From Enterobacter mori (lineage in GTDB: Bacteria > Pseudomonadota > Gammaproteobacteria > Enterobacterales > Enterobacteriaceae): DNA of 64,000 bases. Numbering within the stretch: position 1 is the stretch's first letter; the number at the start of each line of letters is the position of its first letter. Location of the stretch: the NCBI RefSeq assembly GCF_025244905.1, contig NZ_CP104285.1:4650001-4714000 (forward strand), in the 5' to 3' direction. The translations under genes were made by a program, and so were the position numbers. Below, piece after piece: positions 33,677 through 41,962 of this stretch. The notes beneath the pieces are model-generated. The model ran no database searches, was not told where the DNA came from, and saw only the letters and a list, made by a program, of their open reading frames with translations.

Positions 33677-35419
33677 ATGCTCAACGAACGTCAGTTTGCT
33701 TTACTCGATGCGCTGGAGTCGCAGCCTGCGGCGCTCAGCGGCCTGGCCCAGCATACCGGCGTTTCTGCCCGCACCATCCTGCGGGATATCGACTACATCA
33801 ATTTCACCCTCAGCGGCACGGCGCGGATCAGGGCGACGGGCAGCGCCCTGTACCAGCTGGATATTGCTGACAGAAAGCAGTATTTCCGGCTGTTGCAGCG
33901 CCATGATAATGATGACCGGCTGCTGGCGCTGCTGCTGATCCACCCGGTGATGTCCCGCGCGCAGCTCGCGGATGCGCTTAACCTTCCCGATGCCTGGATC
34001 GCCGAGCGTCTTCCGCGACTGCGGCAGCGCTATGCGCGCGCCTTTCTGCTCGCCAGCCGTCCCGGCGCCGGGTACTTCATCGATGTCGACCCGGATAAGC
34101 GCCTGATCCTGCTGGCCAACCTGTTTAAAAAGGACCCGCTGGTGTTTCCGCTGGCGGGGATCGCCCCGGCAACCTTGCCCATGCTGCACGCGCACTGCCA
34201 GTGCCTGACGGCGTGGCCGGATATTCAGACGGATTATCGTGTCAGCGTGGTACTGGCCGGATACGCCCTGCGCCAGCAGCTTCCCGCTTCAGCCGGTGCC
34301 AGCGGTTCTGACGCGCTTCGCGACTGCTGTGAGCGGACAGGGATCTGGCTCAGCCCGACGGTGATTAACATCATCGCCATCACGCTCAGTCGGCTACAAC
34401 AGCGCGCCAGCGGCATCACGTCAGAGTATGTCGCCGAACGGCTGGCGAGGCTGTCCACCGTTGGGCAGCCGCAGATTATTGACGCTCAGTTGAAAGATGA
34501 CCTGACCGCACACCTGAAACGGTGCGTGGCCATGCCAAACTGGCTGCCGGAAAGCCGACCCGGCTCTATGAATAATCTCAAGGCCGCGTGGCCTGCCGCG
34601 TTTGATCTGAGCGTAAAGTTTATCAACCAGCTGCGCACTGAGATCGACATCCCGCTTATCGACAGCGATCTGCCCGGCCTCTATTTTGCGTGTGCGCTGG
34701 AGCGGCACCATAGCGAATGGACGCCCATCGTCCTGCTTGCCGATCAAAACGCCATTGCGACCATCAACAAAATGGCCATTGAGCGAGAGGTGATGAACTG
34801 CCGCGTCGTCGTCGCCTTCACGCCCGATGAACTTGCGGCCCTGACGGAAGAATGCCAGCCCGCCCTGATTGTGAATAACAGCCATTTTCTGTTGAATGAT
34901 TCTCTGCGTAACGTGCTGGCGATCCGCAACATCATTACCGCAGCGGGTATCGATCAGATTAAGGATTTCCTGGCGTCGGCGTTTATTCGCCAGCAGCCCG
35001 AGCGCTTTTTCCCGCCCGAGGGGGCTTTTCACTACGCAAACAGCGCCAGCGAGAGCTGGGAAGAAATTATTGCCGCCATTACCGCGCGGCTCCTTGAAAA
35101 GCAGCTAATTACCAAAGATGAGTCGCAGCGCATTGCACAGCGCGAACGGGAGGGCGAGAACCTGATCGTCAACCACGTGGCGATCCCGCACTGCTGGAGC
35201 GAGGCGGCCGGGCCATTTCGCGGATATTTTATTACGCTGGAGCGCGCGCTTTACGTTAATGGCCAACCCGTGAAGCATGCCCTTATCGCCTGCGCCAGTG
35301 CGGTAAACCGGCAGGAACTGAAAGTTTTTAGTTTTCTGGCCGGCATGTTAAGCAGCTATTCGCCGCAGCAGATCGACCGTGTGGACGGCTACGAGACCTT
35401 TATTGCGTTATTGCGCTGA
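33677..35419 (+). CDS. frvR: PTS-regulated transcription factor FrvR
   Basis: This is a 580-residue regulator, the size of E. coli FrvR. It has an N-terminal helix-turn-helix (ALSGLAQHTGVSARTILRDIDY), a middle PRD-like helical region and a C-terminal EIIA-like domain with NHVAIPHCWSE, whose His is the expected phosphorylation site. It probably activates frvABX when the sugar is transported. It is last in the operon, nine bases after frvX. A short inverted repeat lies just downstream. Confidence 0.9.
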   Translation: MLNERQFALLDALESQPAALSGLAQHTGVSARTILRDIDYINFTLSGTARIRATGSALYQLDIADRKQYFRLLQRHDNDDRLLALLLIHPVMSRAQLADALNLPDAWIAERLPRLRQRYARAFLLASRPGAGYFIDVDPDKRLILLANLFKKDPLVFPLAGIAPATLPMLHAHCQCLTAWPDIQTDYRVSVVLAGYALRQQLPASAGASGSDALRDCCERTGIWLSPTVINIIAITLSRLQQRASGITSEYVAERLARLSTVGQPQIIDAQLKDDLTAHLKRCVAMPNWLPESRPGSMNNLKAAWPAAFDLSVKFINQLRTEIDIPLIDSDLPGLYFACALERHHSEWTPIVLLADQNAIATINKMAIEREVMNCRVVVAFTPDELAALTEECQPALIVNNSHFLLNDSLRNVLAIRNIITAAGIDQIKDFLASAFIRQQPERFFPPEGAFHYANSASESWEEIIAAITARLLEKQLITKDESQRIAQREREGENLIVNHVAIPHCWSEAAGPFRGYFITLERALYVNGQPVKHALIACASAVNRQELKVFSFLAGMLSSYSPQQIDRVDGYETFIALLR

Positions 35420-35432
35420 AGAAAGGGAACTG

Positions 35433-35454
35433 TCCCTGCACGGAAGTGCAGGGA
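35433..35454. terminator. Hairpin between frvR and the fimbrial operon
   Basis: TCCCTGCAC-GGAA-GTGCAGGGA is a perfect 9-bp stem with a tetraloop in the 43-base convergent gap. It lacks a long T run but is well placed to stop transcripts from both sides. Confidence 0.55.
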
Positions 35455-35462
35455 TAACACGA

Positions 35463-36062
35463 TTACCTCGCAGGGAGCGTATCGACATTAAGCGTAAGCG
35501 TCTCGTTAAAATCCGTGGTGTTGGTCACGCTAAATGCCTCGTCAGAAAGATAGGTCGTGATCATCATGGTGGCGGTGAACTGTTCGCCCGCCACTTCCGT
35601 GCCGTTAACCGCAGCCAGTGCTTTTTCAGGCTTCAGCGTAACCTGTGATGCGCCCCCCTCAACAGCAACCGCACCACTATCGACCGCAGCAAGCTGCACC
35701 GGACTCCCGTCTACCCGCCCCTCCTTGAATTCGATTTTCATCGCGCCGTTATCCGTAAAGCGATACGCCATATTCTGTCGCCCGGCCCCGTCAATGGAGA
35801 TGCGCATTTTACGCGCATCCGGGCAGAGGACCGAAACCTGAAATTCACGCGTCACCGACGCATAACCGCTATTCACTTTGCCCATATGCTCAGCAGACGT
35901 TTGCCGCATATCCTCTTTACGATAGCGGCCATAATCGACCGTCTTTACCGCAGACATCATTTCGCATTCGCCGTCATCGGCCTGCACCGTCGCTGACATA
36001 CCCAACGTGCCGCAGAGCAACGCGAGCGCCATCACGTACTTATGAGCGTTATTTAGAGACAT
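35463..36062 (-). CDS. Fimbrial minor subunit or tip protein
   Basis: This is a 199-residue secreted protein with a signal peptide (about residues 1-28, cleavage after TVQA) and two Cys likely to form a disulfide (GECEMM at about 32 and SVLCPDARK at about 79). The rest is beta-rich, ending TDFNETLTLNVDTLPAR. I do not recognise a named family; last place in a chaperone-usher operon and size fit a minor pilin or anchor. Its start overlaps the usher stop by ten bases. Confidence 0.6.
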   Translation of the reverse strand: MSLNNAHKYVMALALLCGTLGMSATVQADDGECEMMSAVKTVDYGRYRKEDMRQTSAEHMGKVNSGYASVTREFQVSVLCPDARKMRISIDGAGRQNMAYRFTDNGAMKIEFKEGRVDGSPVQLAAVDSGAVAVEGGASQVTLKPEKALAAVNGTEVAGEQFTATMMITTYLSDEAFSVTNTTDFNETLTLNVDTLPAR

Positions 36063-38479
36063 TTCCCTGTCACCTCTTCATAGAATTTATTCGGTTCCGC
36101 CTCCGGCAGGGTATACGTCAGCTTGCAACGTCCCCCATCTACCTTCGCATAGAGCGGCTGGCTGGCAGAGATATCGTTGAGGAAGATCACCCCGTCCTCA
36201 GGCGCGGTCGTCACGTACTCACCGGCCCCATCGACAATTGAGACACCTTCCGGCAGCGGCGTACCGTCCGCGCGGATGATAGAAAGCAGCACGCGGCGCT
36301 GGCTTAACGTTGCAAACTCCCACTTCGCGACAGCCCCATGAGAAGCCTTAATTGTCGTTCTGCCGTTTCTGACATCCAGGTTGCCTGGCAGACTTTCCGT
36401 GTTGACCTCTATCGTGCTCTCGCGGAACGGTGACAGCGAAGGGATCACCGCCTGGCCCCATTTATCCGTCCATACCGGGCCACGCGTTGTGCCAATCTCA
36501 ATGCCTGCTACCGGTTTATCCAGTCTGGCGATGGCATAGGTGTCAGCCACGCGGTAAGGCGAGAAGGTCACACCCTCGCTGTGCGCCACAATCCCACCGC
36601 TCAGCGCCGCGGAGTAGTTGGTGTTGCTGTTGTTATCACCGCCTGCCGCCAGCGCCAGGTTGGTGTAATGCAGGTTGCTGTTAAGAGAGCTATCCCAACT
36701 GGTGGTGTTCTCGTTATGATCCTGAGAGATACCAACCATATACTGGTTCGCATCGTTGAGCGCTCCCATCGCGCGCGTCCCGTAGGAGCTTTTACCTTCA
36801 CTTTCACGATACCAGGAGCTGGTGTTAACGCCAGTACGACCGAGCGGCACGGAGACGTTGACGTAAAACAGGTCGTTATCGCTTTCGTCTCTGCGGCTGA
36901 CGTCAGATTCCCAGTTTACGCTCACGCTGAAGTATTTAAAGGATTGCGACCACGATGAAATGAAGCGGCGGCTGTCGTACTCGCTGTTCCAGCTCTCGTT
37001 GCGATAGTAGCTAAGGGAAAAGCGTCCGAGCGTCGTGTTGGACCAGCTAATACCCACATTGGTGTCGTACTTGGTTTGCGACATATCGTCGTCGTCACCG
37101 TAAAGCTCCGCCATTTCACGGTAATCCGGCGTGGCGTAGCTGCCGCCCATCGAAAGGCCGATGCCCCACGGCAAAGAATATCCCAGGTCGAGCGTGGTTT
37201 TGTTACCGTCCGTTTGCGACTGATTGTCTATCGACGCCAGAAAACCGAGTGAGGCATACAGGTTCTGCATCGGCACGGTATCCACGTTACCGGAGAACCC
37301 GTAATAGTGATTATCCGCCATCACCATGCCGGCGAGGAAGTTCATGCGCTTGTTGATGGACCAGCCGTTGTTGGCGGAGACTACCCACGGATTTTCAAAG
37401 CGCGAATCCATGTCGTCTTCAACGCGTCCGACTGCCATCGTAAAGCCTGGCGCGCGGCCCACGTGATTGCTGCGGAAGGTGCTCGCCGCAACGGTAAAGC
37501 GGTTTTCACTCCCGTCAGTCTCTGTCACCGTCACGTTCAGGTCGGTATTGAGGTTGGCCAGCGGCACGTCGTCAAGATTAAACGGCCCGGCCGGTACCAG
37601 CGTTGAGTAAATCAACTGCCCGCCCTGGCGGATATCCACGCGTGCCTGCGGGTTGCGGGCGATACCGGTGACTTCCACCCCGGTCCCCGCCTGAGGCAGA
37701 AGTGCGTTATCCGGCATCATCTGCACCCCATAAATAGACGGAATACTGAAGCGGCTGTTGGCCACGTTAATCTGGCCGCCCTGCACCATCACGCCATAAT
37801 CGGTAAAGGTGCGCTGGGCGTAGGTATAAAGTGAATCAACGTCAAAGCTTTGATCGCTACCGTCGCTGATGAACTGTGTGCTACGTACAATCCAGTCCCC
37901 GGCATTAAAGCCCAGTTCAAAGGTTGACTGAAAACGATCTGCATTCACATCGTCAAACTGATTATGGGTGCCGAACATGGAGTAATTCAGCATTGCCGCA
38001 CGCCCGCCGCGCACTTCCGCATACTGACGCCCAAAATTAGGATCTAACGCTTCCGGTGGAACGACAACCGATATCTCTTCGATATCCGGGGAAGACTCAA
38101 TCGTCGAGCCAGACCAGTATTGATGAATTTTAGGACAGGTGCCGCGTCTGGTTTTTTTAAGCAAACCGGCATTTTCCAAAAACTCGCTATCAATACAGGG
38201 CGAACCTTCTTCATCAAATTTTACCGGCATAAGGCTACGCTGCTTGCCGTTAATATTTACGGTGACGTTATGGTAGCCGGGAGCAAAACGAGGAGACACG
38301 GAGTAGTAATCAGCTATTGTAGGATCAAGGCCCTGATTTTTTAATGCATCGGTATCAAATATCGCCCTTGCCAAATCTACCGATTCATTTGCGGAAGGAT
38401 TTATTTCCGCTCGGATACTGAAAGCCAGCGCCGTAAGGCAAAATGCCAGCATTCCCTTTTTACAGGAAACCTTTAACAT
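36053..38479 (-). CDS. Outer-membrane fimbrial usher
   Basis: This is an 808-residue usher of the FimD/PapC type. A signal peptide (about 1-24) is followed by an N-terminal chaperone-binding domain, a large beta-barrel with plug (TGVEVTGIARNPQARVDIRQGG, IYSTLVPAGPFNLDDV) and C-terminal domains with two Cys (GRCKLTYTLP ... VTGKCL). It assembles and secretes the pilus across the outer membrane. ATG with GGAG five bases upstream. It lies between the chaperone and minor subunit genes on one transcript. Confidence 0.93.
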   Translation of the reverse strand: MLKVSCKKGMLAFCLTALAFSIRAEINPSANESVDLARAIFDTDALKNQGLDPTIADYYSVSPRFAPGYHNVTVNINGKQRSLMPVKFDEEGSPCIDSEFLENAGLLKKTRRGTCPKIHQYWSGSTIESSPDIEEISVVVPPEALDPNFGRQYAEVRGGRAAMLNYSMFGTHNQFDDVNADRFQSTFELGFNAGDWIVRSTQFISDGSDQSFDVDSLYTYAQRTFTDYGVMVQGGQINVANSRFSIPSIYGVQMMPDNALLPQAGTGVEVTGIARNPQARVDIRQGGQLIYSTLVPAGPFNLDDVPLANLNTDLNVTVTETDGSENRFTVAASTFRSNHVGRAPGFTMAVGRVEDDMDSRFENPWVVSANNGWSINKRMNFLAGMVMADNHYYGFSGNVDTVPMQNLYASLGFLASIDNQSQTDGNKTTLDLGYSLPWGIGLSMGGSYATPDYREMAELYGDDDDMSQTKYDTNVGISWSNTTLGRFSLSYYRNESWNSEYDSRRFISSWSQSFKYFSVSVNWESDVSRRDESDNDLFYVNVSVPLGRTGVNTSSWYRESEGKSSYGTRAMGALNDANQYMVGISQDHNENTTSWDSSLNSNLHYTNLALAAGGDNNSNTNYSAALSGGIVAHSEGVTFSPYRVADTYAIARLDKPVAGIEIGTTRGPVWTDKWGQAVIPSLSPFRESTIEVNTESLPGNLDVRNGRTTIKASHGAVAKWEFATLSQRRVLLSIIRADGTPLPEGVSIVDGAGEYVTTAPEDGVIFLNDISASQPLYAKVDGGRCKLTYTLPEAEPNKFYEEVTGKCL

Positions 38480-38511
38480 AACTACTCCATGTGCTGTTAA
38501 ATTTGCGGTTG

Positions 38512-39195
38512 TTATTTCAGTTCGGCAATATAACTCTGCGCTTTATAGCCATAACGTGTAGCAGGGTATATTTCAATTTGCTTTTCTAACGACGTGACTT
38601 TTCCTTTAAAGCTGGCCGTTATTTTTTCGCCCGGTAATATATAGGTTTTAGGAAACGCTACAAAACTACCCGAGGGTATTAACTTTGCTTTTTGCTCCAT
38701 ACGTACAACGTAAGGCGTTTTGTTCTCAACAGTAACGTTCCCATTACTGATTTGCCAGGTCAGATCCTTCCAGGGTTCCAGATTAACCGCCAGTCCTGCC
38801 GGACGGATAATAACGGGAAGATTCTGACTAAAGCTCACTTTGACTTTATTTTTCTCACGCTGGGGAATGGCGGTAAAAATAACGCGCTTTAAATGTTCCA
38901 CTTTTAGCGGTTCAACGCTGCTTTTCAGCACAAAGCGCACGCGCTGGGTTTTGCCTGCATCCACGCGTACCACAGGCTGCGTCACAATCAGGCCGGGTTT
39001 TGGGTCATCGGGTAAATCAATCAGTTTGGTATACAGCAGCTGTGCGTCGCCGTCCGTGTTTTTGACGTCCATGCTGGCGCCCTGCTCGTCTTCTTTCACA
39101 ATCAACAATGACGTTTCTGGTACCATTCCGGCAGCCAAAATATTAAACGAGGCTAGCAAACAAGCGCAAATCAGCGTTCTGGTTAAAAGCAGCAT
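38512..39195 (-). CDS. Periplasmic fimbrial chaperone
   Basis: This is a 227-residue protein with a signal peptide (about 1-21) and two immunoglobulin-like domains. The family features are visible: the alternating F1-G1 strand KVSFSQNLPVIIRP, the QRVRFVLKS region with the conserved Arg, and YVVRMEQKAKL. It caps pilin subunits by donor-strand complementation until the usher takes them. It is 62 bases downstream of the major pilin gene. Confidence 0.9.
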   Translation of the reverse strand: MLLLTRTLICACLLASFNILAAGMVPETSLLIVKEDEQGASMDVKNTDGDAQLLYTKLIDLPDDPKPGLIVTQPVVRVDAGKTQRVRFVLKSSVEPLKVEHLKRVIFTAIPQREKNKVKVSFSQNLPVIIRPAGLAVNLEPWKDLTWQISNGNVTVENKTPYVVRMEQKAKLIPSGSFVAFPKTYILPGEKITASFKGKVTSLEKQIEIYPATRYGYKAQSYIAELK

Positions 39196-39257
39196 AATAT
39201 TAGTCCATTAATATTGTAATAACACTCCACTGACGTGGAGTGTTTACGATAACGCTA

Positions 39258-39974
39258 TTACAGATAAACCAGCTCAACGTTGGTTAAACCATCCAGCGTC
39301 GCTTCATCGGTAACATGGAGATCATTGGTTGGGTTGATCTGCGCCATAATGCCAACGGTAAAATTGACCTGTTTCTGCGCAACAGGTGAAGTGCCGTTTG
39401 ATACATTGGTGAAAGAGTACGTCTCACTTTTATCCGTCACAACTTGCAGATAATGACTTCCGGATTTATCTCCCCAACCTGAAGTTGCACTTGCATCAGT
39501 CGCGAAAATTGGGTAAAGATTTTCACCCTTATCATTGGTTACAGTACCCGCATCCTTCTGAATGCCCATTGAATAAGCACCAATCTTCTTATCGTTATAC
39601 ATACCCAGGCCAGAGGTGAATTTAACCTGAAGAGCAAAATCAGTATCAGGATAAGCGATCGGCAGGGTTGCCGTTGGCGCGGAATCAGCATGCGCATCGT
39701 TGAAGGTCACACCAATACGGGTGGCTTCTTCGCAGGTGATCGTAATTGGGATAGTTTTCAGATCCGGGAGGGCCGTCATCGTAGTATCATTCAATGATGC
39801 CACTTTAATGGTGCCGAAATCAGCAATACCACCACCGCTGGTGAATGTCGGCGTACAGGAGGCTGGCACAATTTTACCGGTAACCCGAATATCAACACTG
39901 GATGCCGCCATTGCAGAAGACGCTGTTACAGCCAGCACGGAGGCCAGCAACCCTTTTTTAAACATCGCGTTCAT
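39258..39974 (-). CDS. Fimbrial major subunit, DUF1120 type
   Basis: This is a 238-residue pilin with a signal peptide (about 1-24, cleavage after AMAA). The mature start SSVDIRVTGKIVPASCTPTFTSGG and the C-terminal alternating strand ending VELVYL fit DUF1120 pilins, known in enterobacteria from gltF/yhcF-like and related fimbriae. Cys at about 40 and 80 should form the pilin disulfide. First gene of the operon pilin-chaperone-usher-minor subunit. ATG with AGGAAATAAA just upstream. The family subclass is inference. Confidence 0.82.
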   Translation of the reverse strand: MNAMFKKGLLASVLAVTASSAMAASSVDIRVTGKIVPASCTPTFTSGGGIADFGTIKVASLNDTTMTALPDLKTIPITITCEEATRIGVTFNDAHADSAPTATLPIAYPDTDFALQVKFTSGLGMYNDKKIGAYSMGIQKDAGTVTNDKGENLYPIFATDASATSGWGDKSGSHYLQVVTDKSETYSFTNVSNGTSPVAQKQVNFTVGIMAQINPTNDLHVTDEATLDGLTNVELVYL

Positions 39975-40425
39975 TTTATTTCCTTATATAAGTGAAAAAC
40001 AAAATAAACCAGATAATGGATATCTGGCTCGGGGGTTATTACTTCAAATATTTTATTTTTTGAAAAATAGCATCTCAGATAAACCCAATCAATACTTCAA
40101 AATTCTTTTAGGATTTACGCCTGAGGAATTCCTTAAAACCCAAGATCAATTATATTTAAATTGAATATAAAACCGGTAACAGAGAACCAAAAAGGCACGA
40201 TGCATTCATTTTAATGATACACGCCACAAACTGGTCTGACCTTATATTTGAATTGTGTATAGGAGTGGTGAATTTCAAACAAAATTAACGAAAGAGGAGA
40301 AACGTTTACAGTTAGTGTTTCGTTAGCCAGGAATAGACAGGATGATATGCGGGGAATTCGGAGAAGGAACAGCAGAAAGGAAACCTGTCCCCGCTCCGAA
40401 GAGCCAGGGACAGCGGCTGTACGGC
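39975..40425. other. AT-rich region upstream of the fimbrial operon
   Basis: These 451 bases hold no convincing gene. They are clearly AT-richer than the surrounding core, as usual for H-NS-bound fimbrial promoters. The fimbrial promoter should lie here. An ACTGGTCTGACCTTAT segment at about 40229 resembles a GntR-family half-symmetric site, but I cannot assign it. Near 40381-40425 is a GC-richer piece next to the DUF1471 gene. Confidence 0.5.
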
Positions 40426-40638
40426 TTATTTGTTCAGTTCTGCCGTCATGTGTACGCGGTTACCGGAGAACGCCTGGGTAATCTTGTAAGAGGACGCGCC
40501 CGCTTCCTGAGCCTGTGCAGCAATTTTGGCTTCTGCGCCATCAAGGGTAGAGGCAGATGCTGTCACTGTTTGCGCAGCGAAAGAACCGAAAGAAGCAGCC
40601 AGAGCGATTACAGCGACAAAAGTTTTGATGCTTTTCAT
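40426..40638 (-). CDS. DUF1471 (YhcN/BhsA-type) periplasmic protein
   Basis: This is a 70-residue protein with a signal peptide (about 1-22, cleavage after GSFAA). The short mature part ends GASSYKITQAFSGNRVHMTAELNK, the typical C-terminal pattern of the BhsA/McbA/YhcN family. Members are small stress-induced periplasmic proteins linked to acid, peroxide and biofilm responses. It is slightly shorter than BhsA. AAAGGG lies eight bases before the ATG. It stands alone between the fimbrial region and fdhD. Confidence 0.82.
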   Translation of the reverse strand: MKSIKTFVAVIALAASFGSFAAQTVTASASTLDGAEAKIAAQAQEAGASSYKITQAFSGNRVHMTAELNK

Positions 40639-40752
40639 GATATAAACCCTTTCATTAAGTTGTTTAGGTAAGGCACCGTGCCTTGATGAGATAAATACTA
40701 GACCTCATCCCGAACAACTAAAAGCGGAAGGATTTGCTATTCTCTTTCAAAA

Positions 40753-41589
40753 TTACTGATCAACAATTAACCGCTGTGAGTGCGTGTAAATCGTCGCCCT
40801 GCCCGGCTTGCAGAATCCCACCAGCGTCAGGTTGCAGCGTTCTGCCACTTCCACCGCCAGCGTCGTTGCCGCTGAGACCGCAAACAGAATTTCCACGCCG
40901 CACATGGCGGCTTTCTGCACCATCTCGTAGCTGGCGCGGCTGGAAACGAGCGCCGCCCCCTGCTGCCAGACGTCACTTTCACGCGCGCGGCGACCGAGCA
41001 GCTTGTCCAGCGCCACGTGGCGGCCCACGTCTTCATGACCACCGATAATGTCGCCCGATGGCAGAACCCACGCCGCCGCGTGCGTACAGCCGCTCAGCTG
41101 ACCGATGGGCTGTACATCGTTGAGGTGTTCCAGTGCTTTATCGAGGTTGGCGAGATTAAACGTCTGGGTAAACGGCAGTGGCGTAACGGGCTTGCCGATA
41201 TCGTTGAGCTGCTCAACACCACACACGCCGCAGCCGGTGCGTCCAGCCAGCGCGCGTCGACGCTCTTTCAGCCCCATAAAGCGGCGGCTGGAGAGCTCAA
41301 TTTGCACTTCAAGGCCGTTACACGCCTTCACCACGTCCATGCCGTAGATCTCCTGCGGATGGTCGATGATGCCTTCCGAGAGGGAAAAACCGATGGCGAA
41401 CAGCTCAAGATCTTTCGGCGAAGCCATCATCACCACGTGCGAAATGCCGTTGTAAACCAGGGCAACGGGCACCTCTTCCGCCAGAAAATCGGGCATGGCA
41501 TGGGTAATGTGGGGCGGTCTGTGTACCACCCGTTCCACAACGCCTGCAGGCAGTGGTGACGGGTGGGTAGCACGGTTTTGTTTAGACAC
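40753..41589 (-). CDS. fdhD: Formate dehydrogenase sulfurtransferase FdhD
   Basis: This is a 278-residue cytoplasmic protein that moves sulfur from IscS to the bis-MGD cofactor and is required for active formate dehydrogenases. The CGVCG motif (in [13 protein letters not shown]) is the sulfur-transfer site, and [17 protein letters not shown] binds the cofactor. I chose the GTG at 41589 ([10 protein letters not shown]) with AGGA eight bases upstream; a TTG six codons earlier is in frame. It is divergent from fdoG, whose product it activates. Confidence 0.94.
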   Translation of the reverse strand: MSKQNRATHPSPLPAGVVERVVHRPPHITHAMPDFLAEEVPVALVYNGISHVVMMASPKDLELFAIGFSLSEGIIDHPQEIYGMDVVKACNGLEVQIELSSRRFMGLKERRRALAGRTGCGVCGVEQLNDIGKPVTPLPFTQTFNLANLDKALEHLNDVQPIGQLSGCTHAAAWVLPSGDIIGGHEDVGRHVALDKLLGRRARESDVWQQGAALVSSRASYEMVQKAAMCGVEILFAVSAATTLAVEVAERCNLTLVGFCKPGRATIYTHSQRLIVDQ

Positions 41590-41752
41590 GACGGTATTCC
41601 TGAACAACCACGGAGGTGAGCCTGCTATTGCATCACAAACAACAGGGCTTACGCATAGTATGGATCAACTTTTCAGCATCAAGTTTACCTACTCACTTGT
41701 GAGAGGTACAACAAAACGCATGCTACACCCCTTTAACAAGCGGGGTTAATAA

Positions 41753-41768
41753 TGTGATTGATATCACA
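41753..41768. promoter_or_regulatory. CRP-type palindrome between fdhD and fdoG
   Basis: TGTGATTGATATCACA is a perfect TGTGAT-N4-ATCACA inverted repeat flanked by AA and CTTT, close to an ideal CRP site. It lies 163 bases upstream of fdhD and about 195 upstream of fdoG. The 373-base gap also has a small ATCCCTC/GAGGGAT stem at 41857-41877 and no gene. Confidence 0.7.
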
Positions 41769-41962
41769 CTTTATAGTCAACAGGGTGATAATACGTTCAC
41801 TTTGTTTTAACGCCATTGGAACAGTCGTACCGACATTGTGGTATTCTGGTGATATCCCTCGTGGAAATGAGGGATTAACGCAAATTTTTCTCCTTTGCGG
41901 TCAATTCTCAACCGCGAAGTTAAAACACCATATGTAAGCAATGTCGAAACAAGGAGTGACCC

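Noticed and set aside
40079..40164. Possible small gene in the AT-rich region upstream of the fimbrial pilin
   Set aside because: The frame has no ribosome site, overlaps the pilin gene in antisense for most of its length and resembles nothing known.
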